49,697 nucleotides of DNA from Bowdeniella nasicola (GTDB lineage: Bacteria > Actinomycetota > Actinomycetes > Actinomycetales > Actinomycetaceae). Position numbers and translations under genes: made by a program. Below the pieces are notes generated by a model that was given only the letters and a program-made list of their open reading frames with translations, did no database searches and had not been told where the DNA came from. The stretch covers positions 1 to 49,697 of the forward strand of contig NZ_MQVR01000010.1 in NCBI RefSeq assembly GCF_001907295.1. The letters are read 5' to 3'. Below, one piece after another: positions 1-7,869 of this stretch. Positions within the stretch are counted from its first letter, which is position 1, and the number at the start of each line of letters is the position of its first letter.

Positions 1-87
1 AAGACCCTCGGCTGGAAGACCCCCGCCGAAGTCTTCGGCGAAGCACTACAATCCCTGAAACAGGCCGGTGTTGCAACCACCGGTTGA
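1..87 (+). CDS. IS30-family transposase, C-terminal end (partial)
   Basis: The first 28 codons of the window read KTLGWKTPAEVF and end in TGA at 85-87. The K-T-L-G-W-K-T-P-A-E-x-F pattern is the usual C-terminal tail of IS30-type DDE transposases, which cut and paste the element. The catalytic domain lies to the left of the window. Helicase homology on the other strand resumes within a few bases of the stop, so the IS end must lie at about 87-95. That would put the stop codon in or beside the terminal inverted repeat. Family assignment rests on this short tail only. Confidence 0.75.
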   Translation, partial: KTLGWKTPAEVFGEALQSLKQAGVATTG

Positions 88-421
88 ACCTGCCGCCGAA
101 CAGCGAGATGAGGTCGAAAAACTTTTCCGACACGAGCGCCTTCAGCGGGGCCGTGTAATAGGTGCGGCCGCCAGCGGCGAGCGAGGCGAGGTGGGTCGAC
201 AGGGCGATCATCGATTTGCCGGAGCCGGTCGGGGTCGCGGCGATAGTGTGCGCGCCGGAGAGGATCGCGAGCGCGGCCTCCTCCTGATGCTCATACAGGG
301 GGCGTCCAGTCTCGGCCGCCCAGGAGGAAAACGCCTCGAACAGGGCATCGGTATCGTCCAGCTTCCCTTCGTCGTCGAGATCATCAAGGAGGACGTTCAG
401 GGCAGGGCGTAGCGCGGACAT
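88..421 (-). pseudogene. DEAD/DEAH helicase (DUF3516-type), truncated by the IS30 insertion
   Basis: Read from ATG at 421, the minus strand encodes about 110 residues of a superfamily 2 helicase. They include a YEHQEEA Q-motif-like segment, the Walker A motif ATPTGSGKS, and motif Ia TYYTAPLKALVSEKFFDLI. This pattern fits the large actinobacterial helicases that carry a C-terminal DUF3516 domain (about 800 residues). Homology stops after FDLISLFGG, exactly where the IS30 end begins, so motif II and all later motifs are missing here. The start, 36 bp upstream of the divergent FAH gene, looks native. What remains cannot be a working helicase; the rest of the gene may lie on the far side of the IS. 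Confidence 0.7.
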
Positions 422-444
422 GACTCCATCATCCCAAATCGACG

Positions 445-456
445 TAGGCTTGCCCT
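445..456 (+). promoter_or_regulatory. -10 element TAGGCT of a likely leaderless promoter
   Basis: TAGGCT (445-450) is followed by six bases and then the ATG at 457, so the last T is at -7 if transcription starts on the A of ATG. No Shine-Dalgarno sequence precedes this ATG. TANNNT at this exact spacing is the usual sign of leaderless mRNAs in Actinobacteria. The function is inferred. Confidence 0.45.
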
Positions 457-1236
457 ATGAAGATCGCGCGCTATACCCACAATGACGAGATCACCTACGG
501 TGTGCTCGACGGCGATGACCTCGTGGCCCTGCGGACCGACCCGCTGTTCGGCGGGTTTGAGACGACCGGGCGGCGCGTCCCGCTCGATGAGGTGCGCCTC
601 CTCTCGCCGATCATCCCGCGTTCGAAGGTCGTCGGGATCGGGAAGAACTATGCGGATCATGCCGCCGAGATGAACTCGGAAGTACCCGCGGAGCCGATCA
701 TGTTCTTCGTCCCGAACACCGCGGTCATCGGCCCCGATGACCCGATCGTGCTGCCGCCGTGGGATGACGTCGTCCACCACGAAGCCGAACTCGCGGTCGT
801 GATCTCGCGGCCGTGCAAGGACGTGCCGATCGAGCGCGCAAAGGAAGTCATCTTCGGTTATACCGTCGGCAATGACGTCTCGGCCCGCACCGCCCAGCGC
901 GGCGATACGACGTGGGCGCGAGGCAAGGGTTTTGACACGTCGTGTCCGCTCGGACCGTTCCTCGTCATTCCGGAATCAGATGCGGAATTCGACCCGACGA
1001 ACGCGGCCGTACGCTGCTATGTCGATGGCGAGTTGCGTCAGGACGGCAACACGAAGGACATGATCTTTTCGATCCCCGAGCTCATCAGCTATGTGACGTC
1101 CGTGTGTTCGCTGCTGCCCGGCGACGTCATTTTGACCGGCACCCCGGCCGGCGTTGGCCCGATCGAGCACGGCCAGCGCGTCGAATGCGAGATCGAGGGG
1201 ATCGGCGAACTTACGAACCTCGTGATTCGCCGGTAA
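457..1236 (+). CDS. Fumarylacetoacetate hydrolase (FAH) family protein
   Basis: A 259-residue cytoplasmic enzyme of the FAH superfamily, which hydrolyses or decarboxylates acylpyruvates and related 1,3-dicarbonyl acids using Mg2+. Visible family motifs are GKNYADHAAEM, HHEAELAVVI (metal-binding acidic residues), GYTVGNDVSART and the C-terminal ILTGTPAGVG. The short N-terminal domain followed by the catalytic domain is typical of the YcgM/HpaG-like group. The substrate cannot be read from sequence. In many Actinobacteria this gene sits just upstream of gltX; here hrpB and a minus-strand lyase are inserted between them. The start has no RBS but has a well-placed -10 box, so leaderless expression is likely. 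Its last 26 bases overlap the convergent lyase gene. Confidence 0.9.
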   Translation: MKIARYTHNDEITYGVLDGDDLVALRTDPLFGGFETTGRRVPLDEVRLLSPIIPRSKVVGIGKNYADHAAEMNSEVPAEPIMFFVPNTAVIGPDDPIVLPPWDDVVHHEAELAVVISRPCKDVPIERAKEVIFGYTVGNDVSARTAQRGDTTWARGKGFDTSCPLGPFLVIPESDAEFDPTNAAVRCYVDGELRQDGNTKDMIFSIPELISYVTSVCSLLPGDVILTGTPAGVGPIEHGQRVECEIEGIGELTNLVIRR

Positions 1237-2392
1237 TCGCCGCCGCGAGACGCCGCACGAGTTCCATGACGTTGTCGGGACTCATCGCGAGGTTCACGCG
1301 CAAGTGGCCCGGGCTGCCACAGTTCGCGCCATCGATCGCAGCGACTTTAGCCTGCTGTAGCGCGAACTCGCCCGGAGCCGTAATCCCATAGGGGCGCAGG
1401 TCGATCCAGGCGAGGAACGTGCCCTCGGTGGGGTAGTGGCCGGCGTTCGGCAGGGCCTTGGAAAGCTCGCGGGCGAACAGGTCGCGGTTGGCGCGCAGCA
1501 CGTCGAGGACTTCCGCGAGCCAGTCATCGCTGTCGCGGTAGGCGACGACGGTGCATTTCACGCCGAGCGGGCTCGCGAGCTCCTCATAGTGCTCGGCCCA
1601 GGCCGCCAGCGCCGCCCGATCCGCCTCGCTCGTGACGATGCCCTGGGCACACTTCAGGCCCGGGATGTTAAAGCCCTTCGACGTCGAGGTCCCCGTGATC
1701 GTGTGGGACGCCGCGATCGGTGAGATCGACGCATAGGGGATGTGTCGGCGGTCCTCATCGAGAACGACCGGGCCGTGGACTTCGTCGGCGAAAACTCGCG
1801 CACCGGTCGCGATGACAATGCGCTCGATATCTTCCAGTTCCTTACGCGTCAGGACTCGACCGACGGGATTCCACGGGTTGCACACGATGAGCAGGCCGCC
1901 GCGCGGCTTCAGCGCCGCCTCGATGCCCGCCAGATCGAGGGAGTAGCGGCCGTCGGGACCAACGCGAGAGGGGACCTGGATGATCGCGCGTTTGAGCAGC
2001 GCCGGGTGGGACAAGAACGGCATATAGGTCGGCGTCGGAATGACGACGGGAAGGCCCGGCTGAAGCACGTGCTCGAGTACAGATTCGAGAACCGCCACCA
2101 CATCGGGGTAGACGAAGACCGTCTCGGGTGGGACCTCCCAGCCGTAGCGGCGCCCTAACCACTCGGCGCTCGCGTCCTGCATCGCGGCTTTGTCCGCCGG
2201 GATGAGATAACCGAAGGCGCCGTCGGTGGCAGCGCGCTGAATCGTCGCGGCAATGGCGGGGGAGATCCCGAAATCCATCTCGGCGACCCAGGTGCCGATC
2301 GCGTCGGGATACGTGGACCATTTCAGGGAGCCACGCTCGCGCAGCCGGTCGGCGGAGAATTCGGAAAAGTCTGGGAAATACCGCGACGTCAT
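1211..2392 (-). CDS. patB: PLP-dependent C-S lyase, MalY/PatB type
   Basis: 393 residues of a fold-type I aminotransferase-like enzyme. Markers are the N-terminal KW-x9-WVAEMDF of the MalY/PatB group, CNPWNPVGRV, the cofactor Asp in FADEVHG (about residue 203) and the Schiff-base Lys in STSKGFNIPG (about residue 239). Members cleave cystathionine or cysteine conjugates by beta-elimination, releasing a thiol, pyruvate and ammonia. They also appear in methionine biosynthesis or as regulators. The chosen ATG at 2392 gives the usual N terminus; an upstream open frame reading antisense to hrpB is a shadow. The start is 18 bp from the divergent hrpB start, and no RBS is seen, consistent with leaderless translation. 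Confidence 0.88.
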   Translation of the reverse strand: MTSRYFPDFSEFSADRLRERGSLKWSTYPDAIGTWVAEMDFGISPAIAATIQRAATDGAFGYLIPADKAAMQDASAEWLGRRYGWEVPPETVFVYPDVVAVLESVLEHVLQPGLPVVIPTPTYMPFLSHPALLKRAIIQVPSRVGPDGRYSLDLAGIEAALKPRGGLLIVCNPWNPVGRVLTRKELEDIERIVIATGARVFADEVHGPVVLDEDRRHIPYASISPIAASHTITGTSTSKGFNIPGLKCAQGIVTSEADRAALAAWAEHYEELASPLGVKCTVVAYRDSDDWLAEVLDVLRANRDLFARELSKALPNAGHYPTEGTFLAWIDLRPYGITAPGEFALQQAKVAAIDGANCGSPGHLRVNLAMSPDNVMELVRRLAAAITGESRGS

Positions 2393-2410
2393 GTGGACTA
2401 CCGTACTGGT
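2393..2410. promoter_or_regulatory. Divergent leaderless promoters with overlapping -10 boxes
   Basis: Only 18 bp separate the ATG codons of patB (minus, 2392) and hrpB (plus, 2411). On the plus strand TACCGT (2399-2404) ends 6 bp before the hrpB ATG. On the minus strand TACGGT (2405-2400) ends 7 bp before the patB ATG. The two hexamers share five base pairs, so RNA polymerase probably cannot occupy both at once. The -35 regions would lie inside the opposite coding sequences. Inferred from spacing; there is no room for a Shine-Dalgarno sequence. Confidence 0.5.
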
Positions 2411-4873
2411 ATGCGTACATGGGGAGAAGTGCTCGAGCGCACGACGTTGCCGGCGGCCGAACTCGCCGACCGTCTCCCTGGCTCCCGGCGCGCCGTCGTC
2501 ACCGCGCCGCCGGGCTCGGGCAAGACGACGCTTGTACCGGTCATGGCCGCGCTCGAGACCACCAGACGCGTCCTCGTCGCCGAGCCGCGCCGCATTGCGG
2601 TACGCGCCGCTGCGCGCCACCTCGCGAGCCTCCTCGGCGAGAGTGTCGGGCAGCGGGTCGGCTACTCGATCCGCGGCGAATCGAAACGCTCCAGTGGCAC
2701 CCAGATCGAGTTCGTCACGACGGGGCTGCTTATCCAGCGGATGATCCACGACCCCGACCTCGCCGGCGTCGGCGCTGTCATCCTCGATGAGGTGCACGAA
2801 CGCAGCCTCGATACCGACCTCGCGCTTGCCTTCGCCCTCGACATCGCCGACCTGCGCGATGACCTCACCCTGTGGGCGATGTCCGCGACGACTGACGCGG
2901 CGGCGCTCGCGGCACTCATGGGAGAGGGGACCCCCGTCCACAGCGCCAGCGGGCGCATGTTCGAGGTCGACACGTCCTTCGTTGCGCCGCCGGCACGTGT
3001 GGCCGCCCTCGATGCGCGCGGCATGAGCCGCGACTTCCTGCGCTTCCTTGCCGCCCACACCGCCGAGATGATCAGTGGAGTCGAGGCCGGGACGCTCCTC
3101 GTCTTCGTGCCTTCCGTGCGCGACGTCGACGAGAGCGTCGCCGCGCTGCGAGGTCTCACCGATGCACCCGTCCTGCCGCTGCACGGCTCGCTGCCCGCCG
3201 ACTCCCAGGACCGCGCGATCGGGCCGCACTCCGGCCCCCGTATCGTCGTGACGACGTCCGTCGCGGAAACCGGCCTTACCGTCGCCGATGTCGTTGGCGT
3301 CATCGACGCGGGCCTGTCCCGCCAGCCGCGCTACGATGCCGCCCGCGACGCCTCCGCCCTCGTGACCGTGCGCGCCTCAAAGGCCGCGATGACCCAGCGT
3401 GCCGGGCGCGCCGGGCGCACCCAGGCAGGCTTTGCCCACCGCCTCCTTGCGCCCCAGGAATGCGCGGCGCTCCGCGCTGCCGATCCGCCCGAATCCGCCA
3501 CCGCAGACCTCACCGATGCGGCCCTGGCGCTCGCGGCTTGGGGCGACCCGGACGCGTCGAACTCGCGTTTCCTCGACCCGCTGCCGCCAGCCGCGCTCAC
3601 CCCTGCCCGTGCTCGTCTCGTCGAACTCGGTGCGGCCGATGCCGACGGCAAACTCACGGCCGTGGGAGAGCGCCTCGCCGATCTCCCACTCGACCCGCGC
3701 ACGGGCGCAGCGCTGCTTGCGCTCGCCCCGGCTATCGGCGTCGAGCGCGCGGCCCGGATCGCTGCCGCACTCGAATCTGGGCGGCGGGCACCGGGCTCCG
3801 ATGCTCGGTTATTGCCCAACCCTGGCGCCGATAAGCGAACCATCGGCCGTCTCACCCGAGCGCTTCGCGCCAGCGCTACGTCCCGCCCGAACCGAAAGAT
3901 CGACAACGACGCCGCGCTCGCGCTCATGATCGCGCGCGCTCACCCCGGCTTTATCGCGCGGGCCCGATCGGCGAACTCTCTGCGCTATCTCACGGCCAGC
4001 GGACTCGGGGCCGAGCTCCCGACGGACTCTCCGCTGATTGGCTCGCCGTGGCTCGCGATCGCCGAAGTCCAGCGCCTCGGCCAGACCTTTCTCGTACGCT
4101 CCGCGGCTCCGCTGCCGGAGGACCTCCTCGACTACGCGGGTGCCCACCTCATCTCCTCCTCGACGCAGCACGAGATCCACGGGACCACGGTCCGTGCCAC
4201 CCGCAGCCGCCGGCTCGGCGTGATCGACCTGCACACTCAGCCGATCGCGGTAGACCCGGAGGCCGCCCGCCCCCTTGCGCGCGAGCTCATCGCCGAGCAT
4301 GGGATCGGCATCGTCGACGCGCCGAGCCCGGCCGTCTCCTCACTGCTCGACCGGCTTGCGTTCCTCCATGCGCGCCGCGGCGAGCCATGGCCGGACTTCT
4401 CAGCCCAGGCGATCGCCACGAACCCGGACCTCCTCGCGATGTGCCTGGACCGCCTCGTGCACGGCAAGCGCGCACGCAGCGAGGACCTGCGTGCTGACAT
4501 CATGGCGGCCCTGCCGTGGCCAGAGGCTGCGCGCCTCGATGAGCTCGTCCCCGAGCGTCTGGAGATCCCGTCCGGGCGGAGCGTCGCCCTGTCCTATACC
4601 GACGACTCGGTACGGATCGCGGCGAAGCTGCAAGAGTTTTTCGGCGCGGCCTCTTCCCCGACGGTGCTCGATCAGCCCGTCGTGATCGAGTTGCTCGCGC
4701 CCGGCGGCCAGACCCTCGCGACGACGGCTGACCTCGCCTCGTTTTGGGCGGGCCCCTACGCCCAGGTCCGAGCCGAGATGCGGGGCCGGTATCCGAAGCA
4801 TCCGTGGCCCGAAGACCCGATCGCCGCAACCCCCACGCGGCTGACCAACCGAGCGCTGCGCGAGCGCGGCTAG
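2411..4873 (+). CDS. hrpB: ATP-dependent helicase HrpB
   Basis: 820 residues of a DEAH-type RNA helicase. Walker A APPGSGKTT is at about 32-40, DEVHERS at about 126-132 and SATTD at about 158-162. The helicase C domain carries VTTSVAETGLTV and QRAGRAGRTQAG, followed by the HA2 region and the HrpB C-terminal domain ending in PYAQVRAEMRGRYPKHPWPEDP, the hallmark of HrpB. The length matches the family (about 800-850). The physiological RNA target of bacterial HrpB is not established. ATG at 2411 is chosen over an in-frame codon 18 bp upstream because TACCGT sits at the leaderless -10 distance from it. gltX starts 12 bp downstream. Confidence 0.93.
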   Translation: MRTWGEVLERTTLPAAELADRLPGSRRAVVTAPPGSGKTTLVPVMAALETTRRVLVAEPRRIAVRAAARHLASLLGESVGQRVGYSIRGESKRSSGTQIEFVTTGLLIQRMIHDPDLAGVGAVILDEVHERSLDTDLALAFALDIADLRDDLTLWAMSATTDAAALAALMGEGTPVHSASGRMFEVDTSFVAPPARVAALDARGMSRDFLRFLAAHTAEMISGVEAGTLLVFVPSVRDVDESVAALRGLTDAPVLPLHGSLPADSQDRAIGPHSGPRIVVTTSVAETGLTVADVVGVIDAGLSRQPRYDAARDASALVTVRASKAAMTQRAGRAGRTQAGFAHRLLAPQECAALRAADPPESATADLTDAALALAAWGDPDASNSRFLDPLPPAALTPARARLVELGAADADGKLTAVGERLADLPLDPRTGAALLALAPAIGVERAARIAAALESGRRAPGSDARLLPNPGADKRTIGRLTRALRASATSRPNRKIDNDAALALMIARAHPGFIARARSANSLRYLTASGLGAELPTDSPLIGSPWLAIAEVQRLGQTFLVRSAAPLPEDLLDYAGAHLISSSTQHEIHGTTVRATRSRRLGVIDLHTQPIAVDPEAARPLARELIAEHGIGIVDAPSPAVSSLLDRLAFLHARRGEPWPDFSAQAIATNPDLLAMCLDRLVHGKRARSEDLRADIMAALPWPEAARLDELVPERLEIPSGRSVALSYTDDSVRIAAKLQEFFGAASSPTVLDQPVVIELLAPGGQTLATTADLASFWAGPYAQVRAEMRGRYPKHPWPEDPIAATPTRLTNRALRERG

Positions 4874-4885
4874 ACTGGAGACATC

Positions 4886-6400
4886 ATGGAGACCACAGCT
4901 GTAACACCCGCAAGTAGCGCGCCCGTTCGCGTGCGATTTTGTCCCTCTCCGACCGGCACGCCGCATGTCGGCATGGTGCGCACCGCCCTGTTCAACTGGG
5001 CCTACGCCCGCCACACGGGCGGCACCTTCGTCTTCCGCATCGAAGACACCGACGCCAAGCGCGATTCGGAAGAGTCCTTCGACCAGATCATCGACTCCCT
5101 GCACTGGCTCGGACTGACCTGGGACGAGGGTGTTGGCGTCGGTGGCCCACACGAGCCCTACCGCCAGAGCCAGCGCATGGACATCTACCGCGACGTCGTG
5201 GCCAAGCTCCTGAAGGCCGGCTACGCCTACGAGTGCTACTCCACCCCCGAAGAGGTCGAGGAGCGCCACAAGGCGGCGGGCCGCAACCCGAAGCTCGGCT
5301 ACGACAACTACGACCGCGACCTGACCGATGAGCAGATCGCCGAGTTCAAGGCCGCCGGCCGCGAGCCCGTCATCCGGATCAAGATGCCCGACGAGGACAT
5401 CACCTTCACCGACCTCGTCCGCGGCGACGTGACCTTCAAGGTCGGCTCCATCCCGGACTATGTCATCGTGCGCGCCAACGGCGAACCCCTCTACACGCTC
5501 GTCAACCCCGTCGACGACGCGCTCATGGAGATCACGCACGTCCTGCGCGGGGAGGACCTCCTGTCCTCCACGCCCCGCCAGATCGCCCTGTACCGTGCCC
5601 TGATCGAGATCGGCGTCGCGAAGTACCTGCCCGAGTTCGGCCACCTGCCCTACGTCATGGGGGAGGGCAACAAGAAGCTGTCCAAGCGCGACCCGGAGTC
5701 CAACCTCCTGCTGCACCGCGAAGCCGGCATGATCCCCGAGGGCCTCGTGAATTACCTGGCGCTGCTCGGCTGGTCGATCTCGCCCGACAACGACATCTTC
5801 TCCGCAGACGAGATGGTCACCGCGTTCGATATCCACGACGTGAACCCGAACCCGGCCCGCTTCGATGTGAAGAAGTGCACGGCCATCAACGCCGATCACA
5901 TCCGTATGCTCGACGAGGACGATTTCGCGCGCCGTTGCGTGCCCTACCTGAAGGCCGCGGGCCTTGTCGAGGCCGAGTCCTACGACGAGCTCACCGAGCG
6001 CGAGCGCGAGATCCTCACCGCGGCCGCGCCGCTGGTGCAGACGCGCGTCCAGCTCCTCGGCGAAGTCCCGGCCATGATGGGCTTCCTCTTCGTGGACGGT
6101 AAGGACCTCACCTACGACGAGAAGGCCGTCGCTAAGCTCCGTGACGACGCCAGCGATGTCCTTACCGCCGGTATCGCGGCGATCGAATCCGGCGAGTTCA
6201 CGCTCGAAGGCCTCGAGTCCGCGCTGCGCGAAGCGATCGTCGAGGGGATGGAGATTAAGCCCCGGTTCGCGTTCGGCCCGCTGCGGGTCGCCGTCACCGG
6301 CCGCCAGGTCTCCCCGCCGCTGTTTGAGTCGATGGAAATCCTCGGCAAGGACGAGACCCTTGCGCGCCTCGCTGCGCTCAAGGACAAGCTCGCCCAGTAG
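4886..6400 (+). CDS. gltX: Glutamyl-tRNA synthetase (GluRS)
   Basis: 504-residue class I synthetase that charges tRNA-Glu with glutamate. In organisms without GlnRS it also mischarges tRNA-Gln for GatCAB. The HIGH-type motif [10 protein letters not shown] is at about 20-29 and the KMSKS-type motif KLSKRDP at about 264-270. FRIEDTD and [13 protein letters not shown] are also family-typical. GGAG lies 7-8 bases before the ATG. It follows hrpB by 12 bp and is followed by tRNA-Gln and two tRNA-Glu genes, so the enzyme and its substrate tRNAs are clustered. A long intergenic space with its own candidate promoter suggests the tRNAs are transcribed separately. Confidence 0.97.
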   Translation: METTAVTPASSAPVRVRFCPSPTGTPHVGMVRTALFNWAYARHTGGTFVFRIEDTDAKRDSEESFDQIIDSLHWLGLTWDEGVGVGGPHEPYRQSQRMDIYRDVVAKLLKAGYAYECYSTPEEVEERHKAAGRNPKLGYDNYDRDLTDEQIAEFKAAGREPVIRIKMPDEDITFTDLVRGDVTFKVGSIPDYVIVRANGEPLYTLVNPVDDALMEITHVLRGEDLLSSTPRQIALYRALIEIGVAKYLPEFGHLPYVMGEGNKKLSKRDPESNLLLHREAGMIPEGLVNYLALLGWSISPDNDIFSADEMVTAFDIHDVNPNPARFDVKKCTAINADHIRMLDEDDFARRCVPYLKAAGLVEAESYDELTEREREILTAAAPLVQTRVQLLGEVPAMMGFLFVDGKDLTYDEKAVAKLRDDASDVLTAGIAAIESGEFTLEGLESALREAIVEGMEIKPRFAFGPLRVAVTGRQVSPPLFESMEILGKDETLARLAALKDKLAQ

Positions 6401-6427
6401 CCGTGAGGTCTCTCACCCCCTGATGAT

Positions 6428-6456
6428 TTGGGGAACGAGACGCGCTCGGGTAAATT
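6428..6456 (+). promoter_or_regulatory. Candidate promoter of the tRNA-Gln/tRNA-Glu cluster
   Basis: TTGGGG (6428-6433) and TAAATT (6451-6456) are 17 bp apart. The predicted start near 6463 would give a leader of about 50 nt before tRNA-Gln, containing the inverted repeat at 6467-6505. Confidence 0.4.
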
Positions 6457-6466
6457 AATCCTTCGG

Positions 6467-6505
6467 TTGGCTTTCGGTGACACTTCGCCGTAATCCGAAA
6501 GCCAA
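6467..6505. repeat. 11-bp perfect inverted repeat ahead of tRNA-Gln
   Basis: TTGGCTTTCGG (6467-6477) and CCGAAAGCCAA (6495-6505) are perfect complements separated by 17 bases. No T-tract follows, so it is not a standard terminator on either strand. It could be a leader hairpin guiding 5' tRNA processing or a protein-binding site; TTGGCT and TAATCC inside it could also be read as a -35/-10 pair 18 bp apart. Confidence 0.6.
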
Positions 6506-6512
6506 TCACCCT

Positions 6513-6584
6513 TGGGGTATGGTGTAATCGGCAGCACGACTGATTCTGGTTCAGTTAGTCTAGGTTCGAGTCCTGGTACCCCAG
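6513..6584 (+). tRNA. tRNA-Gln (CTG anticodon)
   Basis: 72-nt cloverleaf with acceptor TGGGGTA pairing with TACCCCA and discriminator G. The anticodon loop is TTCTGGT in an ACTGA/TCAGT stem, giving anticodon CTG. The T arm contains GGTTCGAGTCC. The 3' CCA is not encoded. Its position right after gltX fits the indirect Glu-tRNA-Gln route used by most Actinobacteria. Confidence 0.95.
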
Positions 6585-6605
6585 CGACAACACTCAATTG
6601 TCCTT

Positions 6606-6678
6606 GCCCCCATCGTCTAGTGGCCTAGGACGCCGCCCTCTCACGGCGGTAACGCGGGTTCGAATCCCGCTGGGGGTA
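6606..6678 (+). tRNA. tRNA-Glu (CTC anticodon), copy 1
   Basis: 73-nt cloverleaf with acceptor GCCCCCA pairing with TGGGGGT and discriminator A. The anticodon loop CTCTCAC in a CCGCC/GGCGG stem gives CTC. A CCA follows directly at 6679-6681, so the 3' end may be encoded in this copy. Confidence 0.96.
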
Positions 6679-6697
6679 CCAATAACTGAAGACTTAG

Positions 6698-6770
6698 GCC
6701 CCCATCGTCTAGTGGCCTAGGACGCCGCCCTCTCACGGCGGTAACGCGGGTTCGAATCCCGCTGGGGGTA
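6698..6770 (+). tRNA. tRNA-Glu (CTC anticodon), copy 2
   Basis: Base-for-base identical to the 73-nt tRNA-Glu at 6606-6678, in tandem 19 bp downstream. Flanks differ, and unlike the first copy no CCA follows (CAG instead). It is directly followed by the terminator at 6777, so the three tRNAs probably form one transcript. Confidence 0.96.
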
Positions 6771-6776
6771 CAGGAG

Positions 6777-6805
6777 AAAAAACCCGCCATCACGGCGGGT
6801 TTTTT
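6777..6805. terminator. Intrinsic terminator of the tRNA cluster (bidirectional)
   Basis: AAAAAACCCGCC, loop ATCAC, GGCGGGTTTTTT: a 12-bp stem with an A-tract on one side and a T-tract on the other. It ends the plus-strand tRNA transcript and can also end the convergent minus-strand ABC/XRE operon, whose last stop is 7 bp away. Confidence 0.9.
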
Positions 6806-6811
6806 CGTTGC

Positions 6812-7036
6812 CTATCCGAGCGGCGTGAACTCCTCTAGGGAGAACACTGACTCGAGCGGGACGTCAAAGAACTTCGCGATCCGCAGCGCTAGCACGAGCG
6901 AGGGCGAATACTCGCCGCGTTCCAGGTAGCCCACCGTTTGGTAGTGGACACCGAGCGCCTCCGCGAGCTCCCGGCGCGAGACTTCCCGATCCGCGCGCAG
7001 CACCGCGATGCGGTTGTGGACCTGTTCTTCGCTCAC
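6812..7036 (-). CDS. XRE-family HTH transcriptional regulator
   Basis: 74 residues, almost entirely a Cro/CI-type helix-turn-helix: NRIAVLRADREVSRRELAEA then LGVHYQTVGYLERGEYSPS and LALRIAKFFDVPLESVF. Small stand-alone HTH proteins of this type commonly act as repressors of a linked transporter operon. The start overlaps the permease stop by 4 bp (ATGA), so it is the third gene of the ABC operon and probably autoregulates it through the palindrome upstream of the first gene. No sensing domain is present, so what releases it from DNA is unknown. Confidence 0.88.
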   Translation of the reverse strand: MSEEQVHNRIAVLRADREVSRRELAEALGVHYQTVGYLERGEYSPSLVLALRIAKFFDVPLESVFSLEEFTPLG

Positions 7037-7869
7037 GAGATCCCCACCTGCGAACGGATCTTTGCCTGCATCCCCGACAGCGTGGAGATCGTTTCGTTTC
7101 GGAAGGAGCGACGGATCACGATGACGGCGAGACCAAACCCGATCACGAGCCAGGCGAGCAGAATTCCTGTGGCCAAGACCGGCATGTACTCGCCAATGGG
7201 CTCGAATGCCGCCTCGCCTCCCAGCAGGGTGGCCCGTGCGAGATGTCCCGCCCAGTAAAAGGGGAGCACCTGGTGGATGAGCTGGACCCAGCGCGGCAGG
7301 ACTTCCAGTGGGAAGAATGTTCCCGACGTGATCATCACCGCCACGAACACGAGCGTGCCGAGGAGGTTGGTGTAGGTCCCACGGATGAGTGATCCCAACA
7401 CGAAGCCGAGCGGGGCGCAGGCAAGGATGACCAGCAGGGCAATGGCAAGGCCCAGCAGGAGGCGGGAGGTCGGAATATCAAAGTCGAAGAGGAAGATCCG
7501 AGCGGCGATAAAGATGAGGATCTGCGTGCCGAGCATGACGACCGTCGTGGTGAGGGTCTTGCCGACGGACCAGATGAGGGGGCCGTTGGGGAGGATACGC
7601 ACCCGAAGCAGCGTGCCGGCCATGCGTTCGGCATACATCTCGCTCATGACAGACATGGCGATGAGAGCGCCGATGACCGCGATGATGCTCGCGATCATGT
7701 ACGTACCTCCCGTCGCGGGACTCACGGCTTCATCGCCCAGTTGACGCGCCGCGAGGACGAATACGGCGGGCACGAAGATGAATCCGAGCAGCCCGGTTCC
7801 TACGAGATGGGGACGTAGATCGGCCTTGACCTGCGAGCCAATGGCGTGTGCTAGATCGGTGATACTCAT
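7033..7869 (-). CDS. ABC-2 type transporter permease
   Basis: 278 residues with about six hydrophobic segments, including GFIFVPAVFVLAARQLG near the N terminus and a last one at LATGILLAWLVIGFGLAVIVI. The sequence FVLGSLIRGTYTNLLGTLVF followed by GTFFPLEVLPRWVQ is typical of ABC-2 (drug or lipid export) permeases. It overlaps the upstream ATPase and the downstream XRE gene by 4 bp each, so the three are translationally coupled. The substrate cannot be predicted; antimicrobial or toxic-lipid export is the usual role of such operons. Confidence 0.85.
   Translation of the reverse strand: MSITDLAHAIGSQVKADLRPHLVGTGLLGFIFVPAVFVLAARQLGDEAVSPATGGTYMIASIIAVIGALIAMSVMSEMYAERMAGTLLRVRILPNGPLIWSVGKTLTTTVVMLGTQILIFIAARIFLFDFDIPTSRLLLGLAIALLVILACAPLGFVLGSLIRGTYTNLLGTLVFVAVMITSGTFFPLEVLPRWVQLIHQVLPFYWAGHLARATLLGGEAAFEPIGEYMPVLATGILLAWLVIGFGLAVIVIRRSFRNETISTLSGMQAKIRSQVGIS

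Noticed and set aside
2393-3229. Minus-strand extension of patB upstream of 2392
   Set aside because: It reads antisense through hrpB, has shadow composition, and patB has a normal N terminus and a -10 box at 2392.
6403-6416. GTGAG-GTCT-CTCAC hairpin just after gltX
   Set aside because: Only a 5-bp stem and no T-run; too weak to call a terminator.
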